A stretch of 64,000 nt of DNA from Chloroflexota bacterium (GCA_024275635.1 JAJRYT010000139.1:17035-81034), one strand, 5' to 3'. Positions 43,305-53,149 are shown, counted from the stretch's first letter. The notes: generated by a model not told the origin, from the letters alone. Numbers and translations: made by a program.

Positions 43305-45413
43305 ATGAGCCATTCGGAAGTAGACACAAATATCATTAACGATTTAGGCGCCACTGAGCGGCTTCAAATATTGTATGACATCAATGCGATGTTCAGGCAG
43401 GTAACTGCCGAAGGTCTATATCTGGACGCTATCTTGCCGCGGATCCTGCAAATAGCCGTTAAACAACTCCACGCGCATGATGGCAGTATTGTTATCGTTA
43501 ATCGAGAATTCGAGATTGAACATGCCTGGCTGGCCGACAATAAATCAACAGATTACCTTGAGAGCATTATGAGCAGCGGCCTTGCCGGATGGGTTATTCG
43601 CAACCAACAACCGGCTATTATTGATGACACGCGCACTGACTCTCGCTGGTTGCTGCGCCCAGGTCATGCCACCAGCATCGAAGGTTGGTCCGTGATTTGC
43701 GTTCCCTTCATTGTCCGTAACCACGCCATCGGTGCGATTACAATTCATAAAGCCGGGATAAAGAAGTTTAATCATCACGATCTCGATCTGCTTAATATTA
43801 TTGCCAACCAGGCCGCTGGAACCATTGAAAATGCCCGTCTTTACGAGAACTCTCAACGCCAACTACAAATTACAGCGTTGCTTAACGAAGCCAGCCGCGT
43901 TATCAACTCCTCCCTGGATATTAACCGGATTATGCAGTCTCTGTTATCGCAAATGAATGAATTTTTGCAAGCGCAGGCCATCTCCATTGCCCTGGTTGAT
44001 ACACAAACGAATGAACTCGAATACCGGGTTGCTGAGGGGCTGGGCAGCGCCCAAATTGTTGGCTTACGCTTGCCTTCCAACCAGGGGCTGTCCGGCTGGG
44101 TGATGGAACATGCCAAACCAGCTTTGGTTAACGATACCAGCCTTGATCCCCGGTTCCATACGCTGGGTGATCAGCGCACCGGCCACCTGACCCGCGCTAT
44201 GATTTGCGCGCCCATTCATTTCAAAGGGGAAGTGCTGGGTACAATTCAAGCCATTAACCCTGAGCAGGGTTCGTTTACAAGTGGGGACCTGGATTTATTG
44301 GTCAATTTAGCCAATATTGCCAGCAGCGCAGTGGCTCATGCGCAGCAATTTGCACGCGCCCAGGCAGCGGAGGCCCGTTTTTCCCGCCTTTTCCAGGATA
44401 GTGTTGATCCTATCATTATCACGGATGTGAACGGCGATATTGTCGAAGTGAACCATCAAGCTTCCCAATTTATGGGGTACAGCTGGATTGAGTTACAGCA
44501 GATGAATATAAGGGAACTCCATCCGGCCGGAACTGATTTCCCAGATGCCGAGACAATAAAATCAGATGTAGTGACTGTTTTGACAAACCAGGTCATCACT
44601 AAATCGCAGGAATTGATTTACGTCAAGGTGTATACCAAGCGCACGTTATTTGATAACAATAAGTTCCTGCAATGGATTTATCATGACATTTCCAAGCAGA
44701 TGGAATTAGAACAAATGCGTGATGATCTGATTGCGATGCTTTTCCATGATTTGCAAAGTCCGCTGGGCAATGTGATTACCAGCCTGGAACTACTTAAGCT
44801 GGAGATTCCCCCGGAACGCGACTCTACATTGTGGGTCATGGTTGATATTGCTTCTCGCAGCAGTCATCGCTTGCAAACGCTCATCCGCTCAATTTTGGAT
44901 ATCAATCAATTGGAAGCAGGACATCCAGTTAGTGAGCGGACGAATGTGGATGTTTATAGGTTGATTGATGATGTGTGGGAGATTGAACGGCCTCATTTTG
45001 AGAAGCGTGAGATTGAATTTGTCCGCGAGTTAGATCCCAATTTGCCGTCTGTTTATGCCCAGGAGGATATGATTCGCCGTGTTCTGGTTAACTTGGTTGA
45101 TAATGCGGTTAAATATAGTCCTGAGAGTCGTGAAATCACGGTAAGAGCGGCTGCTGTCCCTGATGAAGACATGGTGTTCATGTCGGTGATTGATCAGGGA
45201 GCCGGGATTCCAGAAAATTATCGCCAATCTGTTTTTAAGAAGTTTGAGCGTATTCAGCGGGCAGGTGAATCGAAGGGATTGGGGATGGGACTCGCCTTTT
45301 GCCGGCTGGCTGTGGAGGCGCATGGCGGTCAGATTTGGGTCGTTGATGCACCCGGCGGCGGCGCGCAGTTTAATTTTACGCTGCCCGTGGCAACGGAAGA
45401 TGCGTCGGCTTAA
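43305..45413 (+). CDS. GAF-GAF-PAS sensor histidine kinase
   Basis: The 702-residue cytoplasmic kinase has two GAF domains (about 20-180 and 190-350), with repeating SGLAGWVIRNQQPAIIDDT-type and QGLSGWVMEHAKPALVNDT-type motifs. A PAS domain (about 360-470) and a HisKA-like domain follow, where the His is in MLFHDLQSPLGNV rather than HELRTP. The HATPase domain has NLVDNAVKYSPES, DQGAGIP and GLGMGLAF. HDLQSP is a known variant of the H-box. No cognate response regulator is next to it. The gene has none of the ACGGCCGT octamers and is less GC-rich than its neighbours. Confidence 0.92.
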   Translation: MSHSEVDTNIINDLGATERLQILYDINAMFRQVTAEGLYLDAILPRILQIAVKQLHAHDGSIVIVNREFEIEHAWLADNKSTDYLESIMSSGLAGWVIRNQQPAIIDDTRTDSRWLLRPGHATSIEGWSVICVPFIVRNHAIGAITIHKAGIKKFNHHDLDLLNIIANQAAGTIENARLYENSQRQLQITALLNEASRVINSSLDINRIMQSLLSQMNEFLQAQAISIALVDTQTNELEYRVAEGLGSAQIVGLRLPSNQGLSGWVMEHAKPALVNDTSLDPRFHTLGDQRTGHLTRAMICAPIHFKGEVLGTIQAINPEQGSFTSGDLDLLVNLANIASSAVAHAQQFARAQAAEARFSRLFQDSVDPIIITDVNGDIVEVNHQASQFMGYSWIELQQMNIRELHPAGTDFPDAETIKSDVVTVLTNQVITKSQELIYVKVYTKRTLFDNNKFLQWIYHDISKQMELEQMRDDLIAMLFHDLQSPLGNVITSLELLKLEIPPERDSTLWVMVDIASRSSHRLQTLIRSILDINQLEAGHPVSERTNVDVYRLIDDVWEIERPHFEKREIEFVRELDPNLPSVYAQEDMIRRVLVNLVDNAVKYSPESREITVRAAAVPDEDMVFMSVIDQGAGIPENYRQSVFKKFERIQRAGESKGLGMGLAFCRLAVEAHGGQIWVVDAPGGGAQFNFTLPVATEDASA

Positions 45414-45435
45414 ACCTCAGATTCAGTAGAGCGAA

Positions 45436-45620
45436 AATCTGCCACGAATTGCACAAGTTTCACGAATTAAGCACTTCACTACCTTTGTAGTTTTCTAAAT
45501 CAGCAATGAATTAGCGCGAATTTACGCGAAAAAGGCGCTTAATTCGGGTGAATTCGCTGCCATATTTCGACAAAACGATAAAAGTGCAAACATAGTGAAC
45601 TTATTTCGTGTAGTTCGCGG
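45436..45620. repeat. cluster of degenerate ACGAATT/AATTCG repeats
   Basis: The gap after the kinase gene contains CTGCCACGAATTGCAC, TTTCACGAATTAAG, GAATTAGCGCGAATTTACGCG, TTAATTCGGGTGAATTCGC and TTTCGTGTAGTTCGCGGCG. These are decayed copies of the element at 24212-24280 and can form several overlapping hairpins. No other gene is seen between 45414 and 45774. Confidence 0.7.
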
Positions 45621-45774
45621 CGAAAATCTTGATCTGCTGGGATTGGTTCAGTCGGCCAGATTGAACTAATCTAAAAAAACGGGAAGTTGTTTTAGACGCT
45701 CACTTAGTTCGTCTCAATTGATTGGTTTTGTGTCAGCTCTGTCTGGGCGGTATTTGCTTGTTTTGAGGGTGATG

Positions 45775-47001
45775 ATGAGTGAAAGATTATATTATCAGGA
45801 TGCGTATGCGGTTCGGTTTACGGCCGTTATCACCGAATTGGTGCGGGAGAACGGCCGTTTGGCCATCGTTTTAGACCGCAGCTATTTTTACCCCACATCG
45901 GGCGGTCAGCCGGCCGATCGGGGGGTGATCAATGATATGCCGGCGCTGGATGTGACCGTTCGCCCGGAGGACGGGGCGGTGCTGCATTGGGTAGATGGAG
46001 ATGGGCGAGAAATAGAGACGGGGGCAGTAACGGCCGTTATTGATTGGCCGCGTCGTTTCGACCACATGCAGCACCATACCGGGCAGCATATCCTGTCGCA
46101 GGCATTTATCCGCACTGCCCAGGCTCAGACCGTTAGCTTTCATCTCAGCGACGACACCGTAACGATTGACCTGGATGTGCCTGATTTGACGCCGGAGCAA
46201 GTTCGCCAAGCCGAGCGGTTGGCGAACCAAATTGTGTGGGAAAATCGTCCGGTTCACATCCGCATGGCGACACTGGAGGAAGCGCGGCAAATGTCGCTGC
46301 GGAAGCTGCCTCCGGTTAAGAACGGTCAGTTACGGCTGATTGACATTGAAAATTTTGACTTGACGGCCTGTGGCGGCACCCATGTGGCGCGGACGGGCGG
46401 AGTAGGTTTAATAAAAATCACCCGCTTGGAACGCCGCCGCGGCCAACTGCGCGTTGAGTTTCGCTGCGGCGGGCGCGCTCTGGCCGATTATGGCCGGAAA
46501 AACGAAACTGTTGCCCGATTGGTGGCCGATTTGACGACGGGACAGGCGGAACTGGTAACGGCCGTTGCCAGTCTGCAAACCGAAAACAAAGAAGCATCCC
46601 GAACCATCAAAAAACTGCGCGCCGCTCTGCTGCAGGTCGAGGCGAAACGATTGTTGGCGGCCGGTCAAAAGATGGGAGGATTTACCGTTGTGACTCGCGT
46701 CTTCGATGCAGAGGATGGCGCCAACCTGCGCGTTTTGGGCGCTCAATTGAGCCAGAAGCCTGGCGTTGTGGCCTTGCTAGGTCTGGCCGGCAGTAAATCA
46801 CAACTGCTCTTTTGCCGGTCGGATGACGCACCGGGGGAGATGGACAAACTGCTTCAGGCGGCTTTGCAAGCGTTGGGGCGGGGCGGCGGCGGCGGGTCGC
46901 CCCAAATGGCGCAAGGGGGTGGGGCGGCGGCGGACAACGGCCGTTTACGCCAGATACTCTCCCAAATCGAACAGCAATTACGCCAACAAATTGCCGGATA
47001 A
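45775..47001 (+). CDS. alaX: AlaX-type alanyl-tRNA editing protein with DHHA1 domain
   Basis: The 408-residue protein matches the editing part of alanyl-tRNA synthetase without the aminoacylation domain. It has FYPTSGGQPADRG, the zinc-binding HHTGQH, and the CGGTH motif TACGGTHVARTG. A coiled segment and a DHHA1 domain follow, with the end GRGGGGGSPQMAQGG. Long AlaX proteins hydrolyse Ser or Gly from tRNA(Ala) in trans. The ATG at 45775 has AGGG five bases before it. Together with selA and tsaD it makes a small group of tRNA-related genes. Confidence 0.9.
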   Translation: MSERLYYQDAYAVRFTAVITELVRENGRLAIVLDRSYFYPTSGGQPADRGVINDMPALDVTVRPEDGAVLHWVDGDGREIETGAVTAVIDWPRRFDHMQHHTGQHILSQAFIRTAQAQTVSFHLSDDTVTIDLDVPDLTPEQVRQAERLANQIVWENRPVHIRMATLEEARQMSLRKLPPVKNGQLRLIDIENFDLTACGGTHVARTGGVGLIKITRLERRRGQLRVEFRCGGRALADYGRKNETVARLVADLTTGQAELVTAVASLQTENKEASRTIKKLRAALLQVEAKRLLAAGQKMGGFTVVTRVFDAEDGANLRVLGAQLSQKPGVVALLGLAGSKSQLLFCRSDDAPGEMDKLLQAALQALGRGGGGGSPQMAQGGGAAADNGRLRQILSQIEQQLRQQIAG

Positions 47002-47030
47002 AGGATACGTGATTGCTCGACCCCGATAAG

Positions 47031-47059
47031 TTGGGATTGGCGGCGGGTTGCGGTACAAT
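47031..47059 (+). promoter_or_regulatory. promoter upstream of the Crp-family gene
   Basis: TTGGGA and TACAAT are 17 bases apart. The leader before the regulator ATG would be about 108 bases. Confidence 0.5.
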
Positions 47060-47173
47060 AAGAATCATATTAGCGTCCGAATAGCGGCCGTCATGCGAGA
47101 TAGTGACAGCCTGGTTAAACGTCACGCCCGTGATAAATCAACAGTCGGACTACGATTTAGGGAAAGAGAGAAA

Positions 47174-47884
47174 ATGGCATTGCGTAAAAGTTCAAAGGCG
47201 CTTCAGTCGGTGCCCTTTTTTGCCAACCTGAGCCAACACGAAGCCGAACACCTGGCTGGGCGTCTGATCATCCGTCATTTCAGCCCCGGACAGGTCATTT
47301 TTCATCATGGCGATCCTGGCGGCTTGCTCTACATCATCATGGGCGGGAAAGTCAAAATCACCCACTCCACCCCGGAAGGGCACGAAGCCTTGTTAGCCAT
47401 CCTGGGCGAGGATGACTTTTTTGGGGAGCTGGCCTTGCTTGATGATTCGCCGCGTTCGGCCACGGCCGAAGCGATTGAAGTGACGGAAACATTGACCTTG
47501 CACCGGGATGAATTCATCCGTTATATCAGAAACAACCCCGATTTTTCCCGACATGTCTTACAAACATTAGCCCGCAACATCCGCCGCTTGAACAGCCAAT
47601 TGAGCGACGTTTTCTTCCTCGATTTACCGGCGCGGCTGGCACGCACCCTGCTCAATCTGGCCGAGCAGCACGGCCGTGTTACCATGGACGGCATCATCAT
47701 TGACCTCTCCCTCACCCAAACCGACCTGGCCGAAATGACCGGGGCCACGCGAGTGAGCATCAACAAGGCGATCGGCCGTTTCCGGCGTGAACAGTGGGTG
47801 CAAACTAAAGGACGCAAGTTCACCCTCCTCAACCCTGAAGCGCTACAGCACCTGATTCAAATTTCCGGCGGCGCGGTTTATTAG
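47174..47884 (+). CDS. Crp/Fnr-family transcriptional regulator
   Basis: The 236-residue protein has an N-terminal cyclic-nucleotide-binding fold (about 15-130), starting VPFFANLSQHEAEHLA, then FSPGQVIFHHGDPGG and GEDDFFGELALLDDSPRSATAEA. A C-terminal winged helix has LTQTDLAEMTGATRVSINKAIGRFRRE. No cysteine cluster for an iron-sulfur centre is present, so it is Crp-like rather than Fnr-like. The RSATAEA part is close to cAMP-binding proteins, but binding is not certain. An upstream in-frame start at 47048 is unlikely because it has no ribosome site, whereas this ATG is behind AGGGAAAGAGAG. Confidence 0.88.
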   Translation: MALRKSSKALQSVPFFANLSQHEAEHLAGRLIIRHFSPGQVIFHHGDPGGLLYIIMGGKVKITHSTPEGHEALLAILGEDDFFGELALLDDSPRSATAEAIEVTETLTLHRDEFIRYIRNNPDFSRHVLQTLARNIRRLNSQLSDVFFLDLPARLARTLLNLAEQHGRVTMDGIIIDLSLTQTDLAEMTGATRVSINKAIGRFRREQWVQTKGRKFTLLNPEALQHLIQISGGAVY

Positions 47885-48055
47885 CCGCTGGCGGCGTCAC
47901 GACTGGGCGTTTCTTGGACTTTCCCTCTACCCTCAGCTAAAATTTGCCACTTACCTGACCAGTCTCAGCAAGTATTAAGCCGTCTGTTGCGGAATCTTAA
48001 GCAATTCGGCGTATAAAAACTGATGCGACCTATCCGGCAGACGATCAAGGGTACT

Positions 48056-51000
48056 ATGACAAATGATAACCAGGCCGTCGGGACGAATGGCACCCAGGAA
48101 GCGGTGCCAACTGCAAACGACGCGATAAACCACCGTTCGGCCGGTCAGCCGCTTTTGCCCGCCGCGTCGCCGCATCCACCCCTTTGGGAGTCGCTTTCCC
48201 CCATTTTTATTCTTTTGATTTTGTTGTTGGGCGCGTACTTTCGCTTCACCGGCCTCAATTGGGATCAGGGCACGCATTTGCACCCGGATGAACGCTTTCT
48301 CACTGGCGTCACCTCCCAGCTTCAAATCGTAACGAATCCGCTTACTTACCTTCGCACTTCTGAATCCACCTTAAACCCTTACAACGTCGGGCAGGGGTTT
48401 TACGTCTACGGCAATTTTCCCATGACGGTCACGCGCTACGTGGCCGAATGGGTGACGGACGCCTGCACCGCGCTGGCCGCCGGCGGCGGGGACTCCCCCT
48501 GCCTGTATAATTATCTGGCTTATGACGGCGTTCACATTTTGGGCCGCGCTTTGTCGGGCTTGGTGGATTTGATTTCGATTTTGTTTCTCTTTTTGATTGG
48601 CCGCCGGTTGTATGATTGGCGGGTGGGGCTGTTGGCGGCGCTGTTACAGGCAACGGCCGTCATGCCCATCCAGCAGTCCCACTTTTACACCATGGATAAC
48701 TGGGCCGCCTCTTTGACGACGATTGGGGTGTACACGGCCGTGCGCGCCGCCGGTTTTGGCGATGCTAAACCGCGTTGGCAGTGGCGCTGGTGGGCGCTGT
48801 TCGGCCTGGCCCTGGGGCTGGCTGCCGCCTCCCGCGTCAACGTCGCTCCGCTGGCCGTCGTCGCCCCCATCGCCGCCGTCATCTGGCTGGCAAAACGCGG
48901 CGTAAACCTCGCAGGTTTGAAAAACTTGCGAGGTTTGGAATTACAGCGCGTCATCATCGGCCTGGCCCTGGCCGCTTTCGTTTCTCTGCTGGCGTTCCGG
49001 TTGGCCCAGCCCTACGCCTTTGCCGATGCGACCATCGTCCGCGAGGACAGTTTGGCCCAAACCGGGCAGGAACCGGGCGCGCTCAGCGCCGCCGTCCGCT
49101 CCCTCATCGGTTTTAATCCGCAGTGGCTGGCGAACATGGAAGAGATCCAGCGCTTGCAACAGCCGGACGCCAACTTCCCGCCCGCCTTGCAGTGGACGGA
49201 TCGCGCCCCCATCATTTTTCCGCTGACGAATATGATTTTGTACGGCATGGGGCTGACGGCCGGCATCGCCGCCTGGCTGGGGCTGCTGTGGGCGTTGTGG
49301 CGGATGGTTAACGGCCGTCCCGACTGGATGGCTCACGCTATTCCCGTTGCCTGGAGCGGGCTGTATTTTCTCTTCATGGGGACGCGCTGGGTTAAATCGG
49401 TGCGTTACTTCCTGCCGATTTACCCTACGCTGCTGCTGCTGGCGGCCTGGGCGTTGTTTGAACTGTGGCGGCGCGCCTCGCGCCTCGCGCCCCGCGCCGC
49501 GCTCAAAAAAACCGGCGTTGTCACTTTGATGCTCGTCACCGTTTTGCCCAGTTTGCTGTGGGCTAATGCGTTTATTAAAACGTACCGGGAACCGTTCACC
49601 CGGCTGGCGGCGTCGGAATGGATTTTTGAGAACGTACCGACGGGAGCCACGCTGTTGTATGAGGTGGACGGCCGTTCCCGCCAGCTTCAACTCCCCTTCA
49701 AAAACTTCGATTTTTACGACGGCGCGCCGCTCAATCTCACCTTTACGATGCCGGAAGACGGGACGGTAACGGCCGTGCGCTTCAACTACCTCAGCGCCCT
49801 CGACCAGACCGGGGGCAGCTTCGCCCTCACCGCCACTTTTGACGGCGGCGCGGCGGTGACGGCCGATTTGGCCCTGGACGCGACCCGCCGCCCGGCGCAG
49901 GTAGATTTGCCGGACACGGCCGTCGTCGCCGCCATCCCCCACCAGCTAAAAGTCGAACTCGGCCCCGGCAGCCAGCCCATCCGCGCCGGGACCAGCCGCC
50001 TCATCAACGAATCGTGGGATGATTTACTGCCGGTGAACCTGAACGGCCGTAACGCCTACGGCAGCTACTACGACGCCGTCACCGGCAACCAGGTCCCCAT
50101 CTCCTTCGCCGACTCCGAAGACAAACGGCAGCAGATGATCCAGTGGCTCGACGAGGCCGACTACATCCCCATCAGCAGCCAGCGCTTCATCTGGAGCACC
50201 AACCGCCTGTCCCTCACCTTCCCGGTGACAATGCGCTACTACGAAGGGCTGTTCGACGGCTCGCTCGGCTTTGAACTCGTCCACCAGGCCCACGCCGACT
50301 TTCACGTCGGCCCGCTCTACGTCAGCGACACCGGCGGCAAACTCGGTTGGGGCGCGCCGCCTGACGTGGGCTGGCCGCCGCCCGGCGACCTGGCCGCTGA
50401 AGAAGCGTTCAGCGTTTACGACCATCCGCCCGTCTGGATTTTCGCCAAGACCGACCGCTACAGCCACGAGAACACGGTGCGCGTTTTGGGCGAAGTTGAC
50501 CTGAACTTAACGGCCGTCATGACCCCCGGCGAGGCGACTCAAGCGCCCAATGGCCTCATGCTCTCCACCGCCCAACGCCAAATCCAGCAGACCAATGGTA
50601 CGTTCAGCCAGATTTTTAACGTGGACGGCGCGTTGTCGCAAAATCCGGCGCTGGCCGCCTTTGTCTGGTGGCTGGCTGTGATTTTGCTGGGCTGGCTGAC
50701 CTTTCCCATCACCTTCGTCGTTTTGCGCGGCCTGCCCGACCGGGGCTATGCGCTGGCCCGCATCCTGTCGCTGCTCCTCATCTCCTACTTCGGCTGGCTG
50801 GCGGCCAGTCTGGATATTTTACCCAACACGCGCGGCACGCTGCTCCTGGGCATTGTGGTCGTCGAATTGATCGGCCTGCCCATCCTCATCCGCCGCCGCC
50901 GCGAAATCGCCGCCTTTGTGCGCCAAAACCTGGCTTACATCGGCGTGGTGGAACTGCTGGGCGTCCTCCTGTTCCTCATCATGATCGGCGTCCGCCTGGG

Positions 51001-53143
51001 CAACCCGGATGTGTGGGACGTGATTTGGGGCGGTGAAAAACCGATGGATTTGTCTTATTTCACGGCCGTCCTCAAATCCACTGCCTTCCCCCCCTACGAT
51101 CCCTGGTTCGCCGGCGGCTACATCAACTACTATTACTATGGCTTTGTCTACGTCGGCGTCCTGGCCAAGCTGCTGGGCGTCGTCCCCACCCTGGCCTACA
51201 ACCTCATCCTGCCCATGTTGTTCAGTTTTACTGGGGTCGGGGTCTTTTCGATAGCGTACAATCTCGTAAAGATTAATGATTCAAGATTGAAGACTGACAA
51301 TCATCAATCATCAATCATCAATCATCGATCATTAAACAAGAAAGCCGTCGCCGCTGGTCTCATCGCCGCCGCGCTGGCCGTCCTGCTGGGCAATCTGGCC
51401 GAAGTGGGCGTGTTGTTCAGCGCCTGGCAAAAAGCGGGAGCGGAGATTCACACCGGCCTCGGCGCGCTGGACGGACTGCTGCGCACGCTGGACGGCGGCA
51501 TTAAGGTTCTCAGCGGCCAACCGGCCCCCATTTATCCTGGCGACTGGTTCTGGACCGCCTCCCGCGCCATCAACATCAACCCCGGCGAAGTGGGGCCGAT
51601 CACGGAATTCCCCTTCTTCACCTTCCTGTACGGCGATTTGCACGCCCATATGATCAGCCTGCCGCTGGCGATTTTGGCGTTGGGGTGGGCGTTATCGCTG
51701 GCATTGATGATTGATGATTCAAGATTGATGATTAAAGATTTGAGCGCAAGCCTCAAGCCTCAATCATTAATCATTAATCCTCCTGTTTCCTGGTTTGAAA
51801 CAGTCCTCCTCTGGCTGACCGGCGGGCTGGCGATTGGGGTTTTGCGGGCGGCCAACACCTGGGATTGGCCGACGTATTTGATGTTGGGGGTGTTGGCGGT
51901 GTTTTTTTATGCGTATCAAAAGAACGGCCGTTTCTCCCTTGCCACGTTAGGTCAGGCGGGGTATTTGACGGCCGTCCTTGTCGCCCTCTTCTACCTCGCC
52001 TTCTTGCCCTACGACCAAAACTTCGGCAGCGCCTACACCTCCATTAAACTTTGGCCCGGTTCCTACACCCACGTTGCCAACTACCTCTCCATTTACGGCC
52101 TCTTCCTCTTCTTCGTGCTGACCCACCTGGCGCGCGAGTTTCGCGCCTGGACGCGCGCCTGGCGCTACGAGGATTTGCGCCGCACCGAATCCTTTGCCGG
52201 GCTGCTCATCGCAGCGCTGGTCATTTACGTCATCCTGCTCCTGGTTCTCGTCGCCAACGGCTACCTCATCGCCCCCATCGTGCTGACCCTGGTTGCCGCC
52301 GCCGGGCTGCTGGGCCTGCGGCCTAACCTGCCGCCGGAACGGCGCATCGTCCTCATCCTCATCGCCGCCGCCCTGTTTTTGACGTTGTTTGTGGAGATTT
52401 TCGTCCTGGACGGAGACATTGGCCGGATGAATACGGTGTTTAAGTTTTACATGCAGGTGTGGATTTTGTTGAGTGTGGTAGCCGGGGCGACGGCCGTTTG
52501 GGCGTGGCCGGGAATAAAAAAAAGGGGGGGGGACGGCCGTAAACTCTGGCAAACCGCCCTGGCCCTCCTCCTCCTCGCCGCCGCCCTCTACCCTGTCCTG
52601 GCCACCAAATCCAAGTGGGACATCCGCATGAGCCAGGAAGCTCCCAATACCCTGGACGGCATGGCTTTCATGCCCTACGTCGAATACGGCGACAGCGTTA
52701 GCGGCCAGAACGTTCCCCTGAAATACGATTACGACGCCATCCGCTGGATGCAGCGCAACGTCGAAGGTTCCCCCGTCATTGCCGAGGCCCACAGCGCCAA
52801 CCCCTACCGTTCCATCGGCAACCGGGTCGCCATGTACACCGGTTTACCGGCTATCGTCGGCTGGGATTGGCACCAGCGGCAGCAGCGCGCCGTCCTCCCC
52901 GGCGCACTCATCACCACCCGCATTGACGACGTGAACCGGCTCTACAACACGGCCGACATAAACGAAGCGTTGGCCATCCTGGACAAATACGACGTCAAAT
53001 ACATTTATGCCGGGCAGTTGGAATGGGGTTATTATCCGCCGCCGGGACTCATCAAATTCGACCAAATGGTTGACGCCGGTTATCTGGAAGAAGTGTATCG
53101 CAACGAAGGAACCAGCATTTACCGGGTGGAGAAACGGCCGTGA
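48056..53143 (+). CDS. giant GT-C/DUF2298 (Chlor_Arch_YYY) membrane protein
   Basis: The product has about 1695 residues and more than 20 hydrophobic segments. The first half (about 1-560) is GT-C/GT39-like, with the acidic outer-loop motif HPDERFLTG and the QQSHFYTMDNWA stretch, followed by a beta-rich outer domain (about 560-840). The second half (about 860-1695) is DUF2298, with INYYYYGFVYVG, FFTFLYGDLHAHM, GRMNTVFKFYMQ and the soluble end RWMQRNVEGSPVIAEAH. The family occurs in Chloroflexota and archaea and its activity is not established. Lipid-linked sugar transfer is a fair guess. Two repeat elements (51273-51335, 51703-51780), one palindrome (48904-48936) and an A8G9 tract lie in frame. 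The ATG at 48056 has AAGG upstream. Confidence 0.87.
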   Translation: MTNDNQAVGTNGTQEAVPTANDAINHRSAGQPLLPAASPHPPLWESLSPIFILLILLLGAYFRFTGLNWDQGTHLHPDERFLTGVTSQLQIVTNPLTYLRTSESTLNPYNVGQGFYVYGNFPMTVTRYVAEWVTDACTALAAGGGDSPCLYNYLAYDGVHILGRALSGLVDLISILFLFLIGRRLYDWRVGLLAALLQATAVMPIQQSHFYTMDNWAASLTTIGVYTAVRAAGFGDAKPRWQWRWWALFGLALGLAAASRVNVAPLAVVAPIAAVIWLAKRGVNLAGLKNLRGLELQRVIIGLALAAFVSLLAFRLAQPYAFADATIVREDSLAQTGQEPGALSAAVRSLIGFNPQWLANMEEIQRLQQPDANFPPALQWTDRAPIIFPLTNMILYGMGLTAGIAAWLGLLWALWRMVNGRPDWMAHAIPVAWSGLYFLFMGTRWVKSVRYFLPIYPTLLLLAAWALFELWRRASRLAPRAALKKTGVVTLMLVTVLPSLLWANAFIKTYREPFTRLAASEWIFENVPTGATLLYEVDGRSRQLQLPFKNFDFYDGAPLNLTFTMPEDGTVTAVRFNYLSALDQTGGSFALTATFDGGAAVTADLALDATRRPAQVDLPDTAVVAAIPHQLKVELGPGSQPIRAGTSRLINESWDDLLPVNLNGRNAYGSYYDAVTGNQVPISFADSEDKRQQMIQWLDEADYIPISSQRFIWSTNRLSLTFPVTMRYYEGLFDGSLGFELVHQAHADFHVGPLYVSDTGGKLGWGAPPDVGWPPPGDLAAEEAFSVYDHPPVWIFAKTDRYSHENTVRVLGEVDLNLTAVMTPGEATQAPNGLMLSTAQRQIQQTNGTFSQIFNVDGALSQNPALAAFVWWLAVILLGWLTFPITFVVLRGLPDRGYALARILSLLLISYFGWLAASLDILPNTRGTLLLGIVVVELIGLPILIRRRREIAAFVRQNLAYIGVVELLGVLLFLIMIGVRLGNPDVWDVIWGGEKPMDLSYFTAVLKSTAFPPYDPWFAGGYINYYYYGFVYVGVLAKLLGVVPTLAYNLILPMLFSFTGVGVFSIAYNLVKINDSRLKTDNHQSSIINHRSLNKKAVAAGLIAAALAVLLGNLAEVGVLFSAWQKAGAEIHTGLGALDGLLRTLDGGIKVLSGQPAPIYPGDWFWTASRAININPGEVGPITEFPFFTFLYGDLHAHMISLPLAILALGWALSLALMIDDSRLMIKDLSASLKPQSLIINPPVSWFETVLLWLTGGLAIGVLRAANTWDWPTYLMLGVLAVFFYAYQKNGRFSLATLGQAGYLTAVLVALFYLAFLPYDQNFGSAYTSIKLWPGSYTHVANYLSIYGLFLFFVLTHLAREFRAWTRAWRYEDLRRTESFAGLLIAALVIYVILLLVLVANGYLIAPIVLTLVAAAGLLGLRPNLPPERRIVLILIAAALFLTLFVEIFVLDGDIGRMNTVFKFYMQVWILLSVVAGATAVWAWPGIKKRGGDGRKLWQTALALLLLAAALYPVLATKSKWDIRMSQEAPNTLDGMAFMPYVEYGDSVSGQNVPLKYDYDAIRWMQRNVEGSPVIAEAHSANPYRSIGNRVAMYTGLPAIVGWDWHQRQQRAVLPGALITTRIDDVNRLYNTADINEALAILDKYDVKYIYAGQLEWGYYPPPGLIKFDQMVDAGYLEEVYRNEGTSIYRVEKRP
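48904..48936. repeat. palindrome AAACCTCGCA...TGCGAGGTTT inside the coding frame
   Basis: AAACCTCGCA at 48904-48913 and TGCGAGGTTT at 48927-48936 are exact complements. The element is read in frame as VNLAGLKNLRGLEL in a loop of the giant DUF2298 protein, between two hydrophobic segments. Confidence 0.75.
51273..51335. repeat. in-frame GATTnAAGATT/AATCATC element, copy 1
   Basis: TTAATGAT at the left and ATCATTAA at the right end bound an AT-rich element with AATCATC repeated five times. It is read as INDSRLKTDNHQSSIINHRS in a loop after the segment FSIAYNLV. Confidence 0.85.
51703..51780. repeat. in-frame GATTnAAGATT/AATCATT element, copy 2
   Basis: GATGATTGATGATTCAAG at the left and CAATCATTAATCATTAATC at the right are roughly complementary. 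The element is read as MIDDSRLMIKDL, then a short linker and QSLIIN, in the loop after the segment LGWALSLAL. Confidence 0.8.
52516..52532. repeat. A8G9 homopolymer tract in a coding region
   Basis: Eight A are followed by nine G inside the DUF2298 frame, read as IKKRGGDG. Tracts of this size are prone to slippage in replication or sequencing. The frame is intact in this sequence. Confidence 0.85.
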
Positions 53144-53149
53144 ATTAGG

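Noticed and set aside
48941..49942. 333-codon minus-strand frame inside the giant DUF2298 gene
   Set aside because: It is the complement of a GC-rich coding region; its composition (Gly/Arg/Val/Gln-rich, no domain) is that of a shadow frame and it has no ribosome site.
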